From Erwinia tracheiphila (GTDB taxonomy: Bacteria > Pseudomonadota > Gammaproteobacteria > Enterobacterales > Enterobacteriaceae): a stretch of 64,000 nucleotides of DNA. The DNA lies in the NCBI RefSeq assembly GCF_021365465.1, contig NZ_CP089932.1:4588001-4652000 (forward strand), given 5' to 3'. Positions 43,022 through 53,192 of this stretch are shown here, piece by piece. The notes beneath the pieces were generated by a model. That model was not told the origin of the DNA, did no database searches, and was given only the letters and a program-made list of their open reading frames with translations. Each line of letters starts with the position of its first letter. Within the stretch, counting starts at the first letter, position 1. The translations under genes and the position numbers were made by a program.

Positions 43022-43437
43022 TCAGGCGTGTTTCGACCGGAATAATTGACCCGCCGTGCCGAAGCGATTATTACCCCGGGTTCCGGGCAACATGCCGCGT
43101 TCCACCATCATCGTCACCAAAATCAACGTGGGGATAAAACGGCCAGACACCCACTGCCAGTTCGCCGGCATCATTTCCCAGTTGCCAGCCATCAACATCC
43201 AGGCCGCTATCCGTAAAAATACCCCCAGTAGCCTGGCTTATTGCGGTCATGAAGGCGTTTCACCACCACGGCACTGGTTGGCCACAGCAGGCTGACCACG
43301 CAAAATGCGGCAGTATGCGCACTTATCCACTCCTGGGACGCCAGCACAAACAGCACGGCCATCATTGCCAGCCAAACCCAGAGGTCGCGCCGCCCAGGTC
43401 TTCCCCGATATGAAAAACACCACGCTTGTAAGGTCAT
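43022..43437 (-). pseudogene. yiiR: yiiR (DUF805 membrane protein), frameshifted
   Basis: DUF805 inner-membrane protein of unknown function. From ATG 43437 (MTLQAWCFSYRGRPGRRDLW) the frame keeps homology to E. coli YiiR through VVVKRLHDRNKPGYWG, then stops at 43207. The rest of the family sequence (IAAWMLMAGNWEMMPANW, then SGRFIPTLILVTMMVE) continues in another frame to 43022. The shift is at a run of five G; three G would restore both frame and alignment length, so a +2 slippage is the simplest explanation. The gene is dead unless the ribosome shifts frame. Confidence 0.87.
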
Positions 43438-43521
43438 TTTTATCCCAGAAACAACGTCATTCTTTGACTTTGCCAGCAAATGTCCGCTCTAATCTTCCGT
43501 TACTCAGACAGATCAGGGCAG

Positions 43522-44121
43522 ATGAAAATGAAAAAAACGCTTTTCACGAGCATGATATCATTCAGCATATTGACTGCCGTACCTGCCAGGGCAGAGACCG
43601 CTCCGCAGGAACGGGCTGAACCTGTGGCGACCGCCCCTTACCTTTTACCCGGTGCGCCCACCTTTGATATGACTATCGGTAAATTTCGGGAAAAGTACAA
43701 TGCCAGTAATCCCACCTTACCGATCCCAGAATATCGGGTGATCGACAACCGTGAGGACAAAAGTAATTTGAACCGTGCTGCCAGCAAGATCAACGAAAAT
43801 ATCTACTCTTCGACCGCACTTGAGCCAGGCACAGGAAAGATTAAAACATTGCAGATAACCTGGCTGCCTATCCCCGGACCGGAAGAAAAAAGCACTCGCG
43901 ATATTGCACGCGCCTATATGGCCGCACTGGAACGTTTTTTTGAACCAACGCTAAATGAAGAACAAAGCCTGAAAAGGCTCGATGCCTTGTTGAACACGGG
44001 CAAAGGGCAACGTTATTTTTCCCGGAGCGAAGGCGCTGTCCGCTACGTGGTTGCTGACAACGGCGACAAGGGGCTGACCTTTGCCATTGAGCCAATTAAA
44101 CTGGCCATGAACAACGGCTGA
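43522..44121 (+). CDS. yiiQ: DUF1454 family protein YiiQ
   Basis: Periplasmic protein of unknown function. About 199 residues. ATG at 43522 or 43528 (AGGG is spaced better for the second). A signal peptide is clear (KKTLFTSMISFSILTAVPARA). The mature part keeps the family pattern YLLPGAPTFDMTIGKFRE, NRAASKINENIYSSTALE and VADNGDKGLTFAIEPIKLA. Located between yiiR and tpiA, as in E. coli. Intact. Confidence 0.9.
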   Translation: MKMKKTLFTSMISFSILTAVPARAETAPQERAEPVATAPYLLPGAPTFDMTIGKFREKYNASNPTLPIPEYRVIDNREDKSNLNRAASKINENIYSSTALEPGTGKIKTLQITWLPIPGPEEKSTRDIARAYMAALERFFEPTLNEEQSLKRLDALLNTGKGQRYFSRSEGAVRYVVADNGDKGLTFAIEPIKLAMNNG

Positions 44122-44241
44122 CTTCCGTGCAGAAATGACAAAAAGCAAAGCCTTCGGAAGTTTTGACCTCTATACTGTCTGGCTGATAACGCTGCTCAGG
44201 CAGGCTAATTTAACCGTATCGCGCGAAGCGTGGAGGAAATA

Positions 44242-45009
44242 ATGCGACATCCGTTAGTAATGGGTAACTGGAAGCTTAATGGCAGCAAGCATATGGTCAA
44301 CGAACTGATCGCGAACCTGCGCACCGAACTGAGCAACATTGATGGCTGTGATGTAGCAATTGCTCCGCCAGTTATCTATCTGGATCAGGCTAAACACACC
44401 ATTTCCGGTAGCCGTATTGCGCCTGGTGCACAAAACGTTGATGTAAATCTCTCTGGTGCTTTCACGGGTGAAATCTCAGCTGAAATGCTGAAAGATATCG
44501 GCGCGAAGTACATCATCATCGGCCACTCTGAACGCCGTACCTACCACAAAGAAAGCGATGAGCAGATCGCCAAAAAATTTGCCGTGCTAAAAGAAGCGGG
44601 CCTGATTCCGGTACTGTGTATCGGTGAAACCGAAGCAGAAAACGAAGCCGGTAAAACAGAGAAAGTGTGCGCCCGTCAGATCGATGCCGTGCTTAATACG
44701 CAAGGTGCCGACGCATTCAATGGCGTAGTGATTGCTTATGAGCCAGTTTGGGCCATCGGCACGGGCAAATCAGCCACGCCAGCACAGGCACAGGCGGTAC
44801 ACAAATTCATTCGCGATCATATTGCGAAAAAAGACGCAGCCGTAGCGGCCCAAGTCATTATTCAGTACGGCGGTTCCGTAAACGATAAGAATGCTGCCGA
44901 GCTTTTTGCACAGCCGGATATCGATGGTGCGCTGGTCGGCGGCGCTTCATTGAAAGCCGATGCTTTCGCCGTGATTGTTAAAGCCGCGGCAAAAGCGAAA
45001 AACGCCTGA
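44242..45009 (+). CDS. tpiA: Triosephosphate isomerase TpiA
   Basis: Interconverts dihydroxyacetone phosphate and glyceraldehyde 3-phosphate. 255 residues from ATG 44242 ([20 protein letters not shown]), with GGAGG 7 bases before. Catalytic Lys in NWKLNG, His in IIGHSERR near 95 and Glu in [14 protein letters not shown] near 167. Followed by a strong terminator. Intact. Confidence 0.98.
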   Translation: MRHPLVMGNWKLNGSKHMVNELIANLRTELSNIDGCDVAIAPPVIYLDQAKHTISGSRIAPGAQNVDVNLSGAFTGEISAEMLKDIGAKYIIIGHSERRTYHKESDEQIAKKFAVLKEAGLIPVLCIGETEAENEAGKTEKVCARQIDAVLNTQGADAFNGVVIAYEPVWAIGTGKSATPAQAQAVHKFIRDHIAKKDAAVAAQVIIQYGGSVNDKNAAELFAQPDIDGALVGGASLKADAFAVIVKAAAKAKNA

Positions 45010-45016
45010 TGTCCGC

Positions 45017-45050
45017 ACCCTGCACCGGTTACGGTGCAGGGTTACTTTTA
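45017..45050 (+). terminator. tpiA terminator
   Basis: ACCCTGCACCG, loop, CGGTGCAGGGT, then a T-rich stretch (TACTTTTA), 8 bases after the stop. Confidence 0.8.
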
Positions 45051-45579
45051 CCTCATTTCATCGCTAACGCTTTCCATTTAACCATGCTTTTTTCAGACCC
45101 ATCTTCCACTATCCTGGTTACGCTTGACACTTGTCCATCATCAGGATTTGCCGCATAAAGACGGCGTTGGCGCTGCGCTGTAAGCAGATTCCTCGCGGAA
45201 AATATTCATACCTCAGGTGTCAAAAAACTGAGCAGACAACCCGTTACCTAAAAAGGCCTGAGGGCAATCATTTATGATGCATGTAAACACGATTCAGCAG
45301 TCGACTTTGCCCGTTACAAAAGACCAGATGCACCTTCTTATTGGAGGTAACTAATTGATCAAAATACACTATATCTCTCACCTTGTAACACAACCCTCCC
45401 TCATCATTACTTTTACTGATTTTATTTAATTTTTCATTCTAAATTTTAATATTTAAACAATTTTTTAATTTACTAATAATAATGGTATATTTTCCGACTG
45501 CCTGACTAATTCCTCCTGAGAACCAGGCTGTACAACCTGTTTAACATGTTGATTCGTCAACATATGGAGATGTCGCTCC
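45051..45579. other. AT-rich non-coding region upstream of mqo
   Basis: About 530 bases without a gene. From 45356 to 45500 it is strikingly AT-rich (runs such as TTTATTTAATTTTTCATTC), unlike its surroundings. It probably carries the mqo promoter and could bind nucleoid proteins such as H-NS. In E. coli the neighbours of tpiA are cdh and sbp, so mqo and what follows are an insertion relative to that order. Confidence 0.5.
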
Positions 45580-47169
45580 ATGCGAAAATCAGCCGAAAGC
45601 CTTACCCCGACCTCCGTACAGGATCAGAAAAATGACGTCGATGTGCTTTTGATCGGCGGCGGTATTATGAGCGCAACGCTTGGCGCTTACTTACAGGAGC
45701 TGGAGCCAGGCTGGCACATCAGCATGGTTGAGCGCCTTGAGGATGTTGCCGGGGAAAGTTCTGACGGCTGGAATAATGCAGGCACGGGACATGCCGCCCT
45801 GGCAGAAATGAACTATACCCCTGAAAAGAGCGATGGTAGCGTTGATATTCAAAAAGCCATCAATATCAATGAAGCCTTTCAGCTTTCCAGGCAGTTCTGG
45901 GCGCATCAGGTACAAAGAGGAATGTTACACACCCCGCACAGCTTTATTAAAAGCGTGCCGCACATGAGTTTCGTCTGGGGCGACGAGAATATTCGCTTTC
46001 TGAAAAAACGTTTCAGTGCCTTACAAAAAAGCACCCTGTTCCGGGGAATGGAATACTCTGAAGATACTGAGCAAATCAGAAAATGGGTGCCGCTCATGAT
46101 GGAAGGCCGTGATGCCGATCAGCGCGTTGCCGCCACCCGCATTTCCTCAGGAACTGACGTCAATTTTGGCGACATCACCCGCCAGCTGATTGCCTCCCTG
46201 CAGAACACTTCACGCTTCACGTTGCAAACCCGCCACGAAGTACGTCGTTTCAAACGCAATCAGGACGGTAGCTGGAACGTCATTCTTGCTGACCTGAAAA
46301 ATAACGGTAATGAAAAATTACTGCAGGCAAAATATATTTTTATCGGTGCTGGTGGCGCAGCGCTAACGCTGTTGCAGGGCACAGGCATCCCGGAAGCGAA
46401 AAATTATGCCGGTTTCCCTGTCGGTGGCGAATTTTTGGTTACCGATAATCCGCAGGTGGTTTCGCGCCATATGGCGAAAGTATATGGCAAAGCCTCGGTC
46501 GGCGCGCCGCCCATGTCGGTGCCTCATCTGGATACCCGGATGCTGGACGGTAAACAAGTGCTGCTGTTTGGGCCTTTCGCCACTTTCTCTACCCGCTTTT
46601 TAAAGCAGGGATCGTTGTGGGACATGTTTGGTTCTATCACGCCGACCAATCTGATGCCAATGATGCACGTTGGCCTGGGCAACATTGATTTAATAAAATA
46701 TCTGGTGGGCCAGATGATGCTGACCGATGACGCGCGGCTTAAAGCGTTGCAGGAATATTTTCCTGAAGCGCGAAAAGAAGACTGGCGGCGGGTAAAAGCC
46801 GGACAACGGGTGCAGATCATTAAAAAAGATGAGAAAAAAGGCGGCGTGCTTAAGCTGGGAACGGAAGTAGTGACCTCTGAGGATGGCACGGTTTCTGCAC
46901 TGCTGGGTGCCTCTCCGGGTGCGTCAACCGCAGCGCCCATCATGCTTGATCTGATGAATAAAGTGTTTAAGGATAAATTCCACAGCACGGAATGGCAGCA
47001 AAAGTTGAAAGCTATTATTCCCTCCTATGACCAGAAGCTTAACGGTAATATCGCGGCGACCGAGCACGAGCTGGCAGAAACCAGCCGTATTCTGCAACTT
47101 GACTATACGCCATCTTCTGCTGCAAATGATGAAAATTCAGACGATCGCGAGGCCGTTATCGGTAAATAG
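45580..47169 (+). CDS. mqo: Malate:quinone oxidoreductase Mqo
   Basis: FAD enzyme on the inner membrane oxidising malate to oxaloacetate and reducing quinone. 529 residues. The N-terminal FAD motif is [19 protein letters not shown] near 21, followed by [20 protein letters not shown]. The C-terminal part ([20 protein letters not shown] near 445) is typical. GGAGA lies 9 bases before the ATG. No lesion seen. It is the last intact gene before a run of decayed ones. Confidence 0.96.
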   Translation: MRKSAESLTPTSVQDQKNDVDVLLIGGGIMSATLGAYLQELEPGWHISMVERLEDVAGESSDGWNNAGTGHAALAEMNYTPEKSDGSVDIQKAININEAFQLSRQFWAHQVQRGMLHTPHSFIKSVPHMSFVWGDENIRFLKKRFSALQKSTLFRGMEYSEDTEQIRKWVPLMMEGRDADQRVAATRISSGTDVNFGDITRQLIASLQNTSRFTLQTRHEVRRFKRNQDGSWNVILADLKNNGNEKLLQAKYIFIGAGGAALTLLQGTGIPEAKNYAGFPVGGEFLVTDNPQVVSRHMAKVYGKASVGAPPMSVPHLDTRMLDGKQVLLFGPFATFSTRFLKQGSLWDMFGSITPTNLMPMMHVGLGNIDLIKYLVGQMMLTDDARLKALQEYFPEARKEDWRRVKAGQRVQIIKKDEKKGGVLKLGTEVVTSEDGTVSALLGASPGASTAAPIMLDLMNKVFKDKFHSTEWQQKLKAIIPSYDQKLNGNIAATEHELAETSRILQLDYTPSSAANDENSDDREAVIGK

Positions 47170-47206
47170 CCTTCGGCAGGCTGATGCAAGAAAGGTCGGA
47201 TAGTCA

Positions 47207-47842
47207 TCACCCTTTCTTGCTTCCAGGCCATTTCCCCCTGCGTCCACAGCGTGGTGTCGACCAGCTACAATGCCATACAGGTATTAAACGCCCGCAATTT
47301 CCAGGGTAGCTGTAAATGACGCCCCATCCGATCCCCATCACCGCCCAGACTATAATGCAAGGTAAATTAAGCGCCATAAAACCCAACGCGACCGTCAGAA
47401 TGCCATTGTTTGAGTTATACATCAGCGCAACATTGATTGCTATCAACCAGGCTTTAGGGTTAACAGCCTGGAATAATATTCCGCCCAGCATGGTCATGGG
47501 TGGGGCTTTGCCCTGCATCTCAGGTGCGCCTGAACGGAAAATTTTCCATGACAGCCACAGTAAATAAGTACATCCCAACAGCGCCAGCGGTAGCCGAACC
47601 GCACTCATCCACTGAAGCAGCACATCCAACATCAGGCCCGCAATAGCGGTTTGAATCGCACAACCGAACAAAACGCCCATCACCACAGGCAAAGTTCGCC
47701 GCATACCAAAATTAACGCCCGAGGTTGCCAGCATCAGATTGTCAGGGCCAGGTGTAATGGACATGACCGTGACATAATACAGGTTGCACAGCGATGGAAA
47801 CAGATTCAGAAATTCACTACTGTCATGGATACAAAAATGTAT
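47207..47842 (-). pseudogene. LysE/RhtB-type exporter, frameshifted
   Basis: Amino-acid exporter family of the inner membrane. The family signature is clear (YVTVMSITPGPDNLMLATSG, then VNFGMRRTLPVVMG and LFQAVNPKAWLIAI). After MGIGWG the frame runs into unrelated residues, while the expected C-terminal helix (RHLQLPWKLRAFNTCMAL) lies in another frame and is then broken by an in-frame TAG before LVDTTLW. At the N-terminus no clean start with a ribosome site joins FLNLFPSL. At least two lesions, so not functional. Confidence 0.8.
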
Positions 47843-47884
47843 TTTTAAATATTGTCCCATTACCTCAGGGAGCAATTGTGTCCA

Positions 47885-48275
47885 TCAACGAACTACAGGA
47901 ATCCACACGCTATCAACAGCTGGCAGCACACTGGCAGAGGCGATCCACTGCGGAACCTGGTCGCCGAGGAGTCGCCTGTCCACCAATCCACTGATCGACT
48001 GGTGCACGGGCGCGTGGCTGCTCGGGATAAAGCCAGCCACCACCATGCGCATTAGCCAGATAACGGATAATTGCGTTGAACTCCCATAAGACAAAATCAT
48101 CCTCCAGGATAACCGGGATGAGCGCATTAGGGGTCATGGCTTTAAATGCGACTTCCTGAGGTGATTTAAAGCCGTCACCCCAGTCATCGCGCCGATAGGT
48201 AATATCCAGTTCCTCGCACAGCCACAATACTTTTCTGACGTTGATTGATGAATCTCGTCCTAATATCTTTAGCAT
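47885..48275 (-). pseudogene. Glutathione S-transferase, N-terminal half only
   Basis: The first 95 residues are a normal GST thioredoxin-like domain: [20 protein letters not shown], then [19 protein letters not shown] and [18 protein letters not shown]. After [10 protein letters not shown] the sequence degenerates and the all-helical C-terminal domain (about 100 residues) is missing. It is divergent from the PhzF-like gene. The cause looks like an internal deletion; about 40 bases beyond may be a further remnant. Confidence 0.78.
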
Positions 48276-48946
48276 AAGGTTGTCACTTTTTTCAGGCTAA
48301 GGTTATCAATACTTAAACCCATTGCAACGGACCATGGCAAGGATACTCACAATGACGCGATTACGTGGTTTCAAGCAAGTAAATGTTTTCACCTCTTCCC
48401 CGCTAAACGGTAACCCGCTGGCGGTAGTGCTTGATGCTGATGACTTAAGCGATGAACAAATGAAAGCCATTGCACGCTGGACCAATTTATCGGAAATCAC
48501 CTTTGTGCTATCGCCAACGACCCCACCGCTGACTATCGGGTACGAATTCTTACTCCTGAACTTGAATTACCTTTCGCGGGGCATCCAACATTGGACACCG
48601 CTCATGCCTTGCTGGAAGACGGAATTTCTTTGCAGCGCTCCGGTAAAATCATTCAGCAGTGTGCACATGGTCTGGTGAGCGTACGGATTTCTGCTAACAA
48701 CACCTTAGCCTTTGCTGTACCAGATGCCGGGCTCACTCAATTTAATGATATGCCCCCGAACAGTGCATTGAATAGCGATGAGCTGGACTCTGACCTGCCG
48801 ATAATGGTCGCAGATATGGGCATCGGCTGGTTACTGATTCCAATGAAATCAGCCAGCGGTACTGGCGGTGAACAGGACAGCCTGACGGCTGCAAATTGAA
48901 AAACATGACCGTCTGCCAGGCCCGTAGTTACCATACGCTGAGTGAG

Positions 48947-50555
48947 ATATGTATGATCTGACTACATATTTTGCTCAGAGCCTTCCCCATGATGACCCGT
49001 AAAAGCATCGATACCATCCTGCTCTCCGTTGCCGCCGATAAGCTCTCTCAGCGTGAATGGGACTGGATGAAGATGCTCAAACCCATGGACCCGCCGCCTG
49101 TTATGGTCGCCAGGTCTATACTGGAGCGCCGGGGCGACACCGCCGCGCTTGCCCGTCTGCAGACAACTGAAGCTCAATCTGTCCCGTGCTGTCCGGTTTT
49201 ACCCCGCGACCACTTAAAAAACTCTTTACGGCCAACCCGTGCTGGACCTCCTTCCTGGATGCCGGCGGGCTGTGTGATATCGAGGTCGGGGCCGTCACCA
49301 AAATGCTCGCCTGCGGCACCCGCATCAACGGCGTGAAGGAATATGGCTGCGATAATCCCGGGTGCCGGCATGTCAGATACATCACCAACGCCTGCCACAG
49401 CCGGGCCTGCCCCTCCTGCGGGAAAAAGGCCACCGTCCTGTGGATTGCCGCCCGGCTTAACCGTCTGCCGGACTGCGACTGGATACATCTCGTCTTCACC
49501 CTCCCCGATTCGCTGTGGCCCCTGCTTGAGGTTAACCGCGGGCTGCTCAACGACCTCTGCCGGCTGGCCGTCGATAACCTGCTGTTTGCTGCCGGAAAAC
49601 GCGGGCGGGATATCGCTATCTTCTGCGCCATCCATACGTACGGCCGGCGACTCAACTGGCATCCCCATGTGCACGTCTCCGTCACCTGCGGCGGTATCAA
49701 CGAGCACGGAAAGTGGAAAAAAATCAGCTTCCGTAAGGATGCCATGCGCGCCCGATGGATGTGGAATATCTGGCAGCTGTTGCCGGACGTCTGGTATGAA
49801 GGCGTTGCGCTGCCGCCTTCCCTGAGCCACATCACCACCGAATCACAGTGGCACAGCCTGGTGCTGACCGCCGGAGGCGATTACTGGCACGTGTACATGT
49901 CAAAAAAGACGGCCGGTGGCAAAAACACCGTGAAATACCCGGGCCGCCACCTGAAAGAACCGCCTGTAGCGGGCTCCCGGCTGGCGCACTACGCCGGCGG
50001 AGCCACGCTGAGCTTCCGCCACCATGACCACAACACCGGTGAGCAGGCGACGGAAACGCTGACGCGGCGTGACATAGTGGCACGGCTGAAACAGCACATC
50101 CCGGAGAAGTTCTTCCGGATGGTGCGCTATTTTGGTTTTCTGGCCAACAGGGTGTGCGGAGAAAAGCTGCCGGTGGTCTGCAGCGCGCCGGGGATGGAAA
50201 AGCCGGAGCCGGTGGCAAAGGTGTGCTACGCGCAGATGAGTAAGCAGTTCCTGCGGCGAGACCCGTTCGAATGTGTGCTGTGCGGCGGGCGAATGGCGTA
50301 CCACCGTGCGGTTACGGGTCTGAATGTGCAGGGCTGAAAATCCACGCGCGGGAGATAAGCCTGATGAGGTACATCCCGGACTGATGCAGGGAAGATCCGC
50401 TTCGCGCACGCTGGCAGCCTGAAAAACAACCTGGAAAAGCACAAATCTTCACCAGGTTGCGGGGAGCAGACAGACCCTGCAGCATACGAATCTAATGATG
50501 GTTGAATTTTAGTCAGTTCATTCCAGCGCAGAAATAGTTTCAATTTCCTATACGT
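48947..50555 (+). mobile_element. IS91-like element, copy 2
   Basis: About 1.61 kb, matching copy 1 except for 53 extra bases near 49187-49240 and scattered substitutions. The right (origin) end, TTTCAATTTCCTATACGT, abuts CAAG (50556-50559), the family target. Inserted into the PhzF-like gene. The left end starts at about 48947 (ATATGTATGATCTGACTAC). Confidence 0.85.
48989..50337 (+). pseudogene. IS91-like transposase, copy 2, frameshifted
   Basis: From ATG 48989 (MMTRKSIDTILLSVAADKLS) the frame is broken after SVPC by 53 bases not present in copy 1. A CCCGTGCTG repeat flanks them, pointing to slippage or to a small insertion with a 9-bp duplication. The remainder (PCWTSFLDAGGLCDIEVGAV and on through the zinc-finger and HUH motif WHPHVHV) is open to 50337 in the second frame and has Lys where copy 1 has its stop. 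Its C-terminus is also shortened by loss of one G (caggg versus cagggg). An internal start could give a 380-residue product lacking the first 70 residues. Confidence 0.82.
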
Positions 50556-50969
50556 CAAGCCCAACGTCGTGGAATTCGAACGGCTGGTTCGCAAGGTACA
50601 TGTCAATGACGTGATGCCATTTGGGCCACTTCAGGATGCCGATGAACAGTACGAAGTTCGTGGGCTGTTCACCGAAAAAGATGCGCTTATTGAAGATCCG
50701 GTAACAGGCAGCGCCAATGCCTGTCTGGTGCGCTATCTGGAAGCCTGGGGGATCAAACATGATTATCGTGTCCGCCAGGGAACACGGCTGCAACGCGCCG
50801 GACGCTTAAGCGTTACGCGGGACGCAGACAGCGTGCGGATCGGTCGACAGACGGTGAGCGTGCTGAATGGCATGAAAAATTTAATTGACTGGCCATGCAA
50901 TGCTACACATGTGGAGCGGCAGGTTATAATTTATTGATGCTCTTTTACAAAACAAATCCAGGAAGGTTG

Positions 50970-50976
50970 CATGACA
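50970..50976. repeat. 7-bp target duplication CATGACA, left copy
   Basis: CATGACA precedes the IS481-family element here and follows it at 52178-52184. The duplicated bases include the yhjD start codon and second codon (ATG ACA). Confidence 0.92.
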
Positions 50977-52177
50977 TGTATTAGTCGCGACTTGATCTGA
51001 CACTGGACCTTGAAAGGTTGAGAGTTACCGGTTTTGATATGGGTGTCTAATCCTTAAACAAAACGCGAGGTAACTCTCATGATTCATACTAACAATCCCA
51101 TCATCAAACACAAAGCCGGCCTGCTCAATCTCGCCGAAGAACTCGGTAACGTATCAAAAGCCTGCAAGATCATGGGCGTGTCACGCGACACGTTTTACCG
51201 TTATCAGGAACTGGCTGCTGAAGGCGGCATCGATGCGCTGATTAACCAGAACCGCCGCGTCCCCAACCTGAAGAACCGCGCCGACGAAGCCACTGAACGC
51301 GCTGTTGTTGAATATGCCGTTGAGTTCCCGGCCCACGGGCAACACCGGACCAGTAATGAGCTGCGTAAAAAAGGCGTGTTTATCTCCGGTAGCGGCGTGC
51401 GCTCCATCTGGCAACGGCACGACCTGGAGAACTTCCGTAAACGCCTGAAGGCACTTGAGGAAAAGGTCGCCAGAGAAGGCATCGTGCTTACCGACGCTCA
51501 AATCGCAGCGCTGGAGAAGAAGGCCCACGATGACGAGGCCAGCGGAGAAATCGAAACTGCTCACCCGGGTTATCTCGGGTCGCAGGACACCTTCTACGTG
51601 GGCAATCTGAAAGGTGTGGGTCGTATCTACCAGCAGACGTTCGTGGATACGTACTCGAAAGTGGCACACTGCAAGCTGTATACGAGTAAAACGCCGATCA
51701 CCGCCGCAGACCTGCTCAATGATCGCGTACTGCCGTTCTACGAGGCTCAGGGACTGCCGATGCTGAGGATCCTGACCGACAGGGGAACGGAGTACTGTGG
51801 TAAGGTGGAGCAGCATGATTACCAGCTGTATCTGGCCATCAACGATATCGACCATACAAAAACGAAGGCGATGTCTCCGCAGACGAACGGCATCTGCGAG
51901 CGCTTCCATAAAACTATTTTGCAGGATTTTTATCAGGTTACGTTCCGTAAGAAGTTATACGAAGACCTGGAGAGCCTGCAAACGGATCTGGACAACTGGT
52001 TGTGGCATTACAATAATGAGCGAACTCATCAGGGAAAAATGTGCTGCGGGCGTACGCCAATGGCCACGTTACTTGATGGTAAACGAGTCTGGGCAGAAAA
52101 AAATCTGAACCAGATGTAATCTGACAGACACCTGTATAAATAACCGGTAACTGTCAGATCAGGTCTGAGCTAGTACA
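50977..52177 (+). mobile_element. Complete IS481-family insertion sequence
   Basis: 1201 bases with imperfect inverted ends (left TGTATTAGTCGCGACTTGAT; right, read inward, TGTACTAGCTCAGACCTGAT) and a perfect 7-bp target duplication. A solo right end of the same element lies at 7860-7891. Transposase intact and duplication perfect, so the insertion is recent. Confidence 0.93.
51079..52119 (+). CDS. IS481-family transposase
   Basis: 346-residue DDE transposase. An N-terminal helix-turn-helix (NVSKACKIMGVSRDTFYRYQ) is at about 25-44, and the RNase H-like catalytic core follows: first Asp in FVDTYSKVAH near 188, second in ILTDRGTEYCG near 231, and Glu in NGICERFHKTI near 274. GAGG lies 9 bases before the ATG. 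No lesion. The best candidate, with the IS256 copy, for an active element in this window. Confidence 0.94.
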   Translation: MIHTNNPIIKHKAGLLNLAEELGNVSKACKIMGVSRDTFYRYQELAAEGGIDALINQNRRVPNLKNRADEATERAVVEYAVEFPAHGQHRTSNELRKKGVFISGSGVRSIWQRHDLENFRKRLKALEEKVAREGIVLTDAQIAALEKKAHDDEASGEIETAHPGYLGSQDTFYVGNLKGVGRIYQQTFVDTYSKVAHCKLYTSKTPITAADLLNDRVLPFYEAQGLPMLRILTDRGTEYCGKVEQHDYQLYLAINDIDHTKTKAMSPQTNGICERFHKTILQDFYQVTFRKKLYEDLESLQTDLDNWLWHYNNERTHQGKMCCGRTPMATLLDGKRVWAEKNLNQM

Positions 52178-52178
52178 C

Positions 52179-53192
52179 ATGACAGAAACTAAACGGCCCC
52201 CCACTCCGCATCCGGACGAAAAACCGCTTATTGATATCAGGACCGGCAATCAGATCATAGACAAGTCCATCGGTCGTTTTTCAAAACTGATTGCCCGATT
52301 TCAGGCAATCCATGCGGTGGCGCATTTTATTCGTGCAGGCGAACGTTTTAATGACCGTCTGGGAAGCCAGTTTGGCGCCGCAATCACTTATTTCTCCTTT
52401 CTTTCACTCATTCCAATTCTCATGGTTTCTTTTGCTGCAGTCGGGTTTGTGCTCGCATCTGACCAGGATCTACTGACGGAGCTGATCAATAAGATCGTCA
52501 ACAGCATCAGCGATCCAACGCTGGCTACAACACTTAAAAATACGGTGAAAACAGCCATTGAGCAGCGCACCACTGTTGGTCTCACTGGCCTGCTTATTGC
52601 CCTTTATTCCGGGATCAGCTGGATGGGCAATTTGCGCGAAGCCATTCTCGCGCAATCACGTGACGTCTGGGAACGTAATAAACAGGATCAGGAGAAAGTC
52701 TGGTTTAAGTACTCACGGGATTTTATTTCGCTTACTGGTCTGGTCATCGCACTGATAGTGACGCTTTCGCTGACCTCCATTGCCGGAGCAGCTCAGGCGA
52801 CCATCGTACAGGCGCTGGGTTTGGAAGGTATTGAGTGGCTACGACCGGTGATGACACTCATCGCACTATCCATATCAATTATGGCTAATTACTTACTGTT
52901 CCTGTGGATTTTCTGGATATTGCCCCACCACAAACCGCGTAAGAAAGCACTCTTTCGTGGCACACTGCTTGCCGCAATAGGTTTCGAAGTCATCAAGTTT
53001 ATTATGACGCTGACGCTCCCCAAACTGGCCTCTTCACCTTCTGGCGCGGCTTTTGGATCGGTACTTGGGCTAATGGCTTTTTTCTATTTCTTCGCCCGCC
53101 TGACGCTGTTTTGTGCGGCATGGATTGCTACCGCACGCTATTCAGACGACAAACCGATCAGGCCAGCCACCACTAAACACCCGGCATTATGA
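52179..53192 (+). CDS. yhjD: Inner-membrane protein YhjD (YihY/virulence factor BrkB family)
   Basis: 337 residues, about six membrane segments, starting MTETKRPPTPHPDEKPLIDI. Strong similarity to E. coli YhjD (IRAGERFNDRLGSQFGAAIT, then RKKALFRGTLLAAIGFEVIK and FGSVLGLMAFFYFFARLTLF). Function is not settled; it has been linked to lipid A export suppressors. The IS481-family element is inserted directly in front: the duplication recreated ATG ACA, so the coding sequence is whole, but the original ribosome site (AGGAAGG at 50959-50965) is now 1.2 kb away. The remaining leader (AGGTCTGAG, about 10 bases from the ATG) is weak. Overlaps the convergent cdh by 6 bases. Confidence 0.9.
   Translation: MTETKRPPTPHPDEKPLIDIRTGNQIIDKSIGRFSKLIARFQAIHAVAHFIRAGERFNDRLGSQFGAAITYFSFLSLIPILMVSFAAVGFVLASDQDLLTELINKIVNSISDPTLATTLKNTVKTAIEQRTTVGLTGLLIALYSGISWMGNLREAILAQSRDVWERNKQDQEKVWFKYSRDFISLTGLVIALIVTLSLTSIAGAAQATIVQALGLEGIEWLRPVMTLIALSISIMANYLLFLWIFWILPHHKPRKKALFRGTLLAAIGFEVIKFIMTLTLPKLASSPSGAAFGSVLGLMAFFYFFARLTLFCAAWIATARYSDDKPIRPATTKHPAL

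Larger units (their letters stand above)
48352..50937 (+). pseudogene. PhzF-family protein, frameshifted and split by IS91-like copy 2
   Basis: PhzF-type isomerase family, cytoplasmic. The 5' part starts at ATG 48352 (MTRLRGFKQVNVFTSSPLNG) and includes the conserved GNPLAVVLDADDLSD. At about 48527 the frame breaks: the continuation DYRVRILTPELELPFAGHPT is shifted by one base. It runs on through MVADMGIGWLLIP and is disturbed again near 48870. The IS91-like element then intervenes at 48947-50555. The 3' part resumes at 50560 (VEFERLVRKVHV) and holds the second family signature IEDPVTGSANACLVRYLEAWG. Several separate lesions make it a clear pseudogene. Confidence 0.87.

Noticed and set aside
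45356..45500. AT-rich block before mqo as a replication origin or foreign island
   Set aside because: No repeats, DnaA-box cluster or gene; more simply a promoter region.
49116..49838. 240- and 218-codon open frames antisense to IS91-like copy 2
   Set aside because: Same shadows as in copy 1; the true coding strand has the zinc-finger and HUH motifs.
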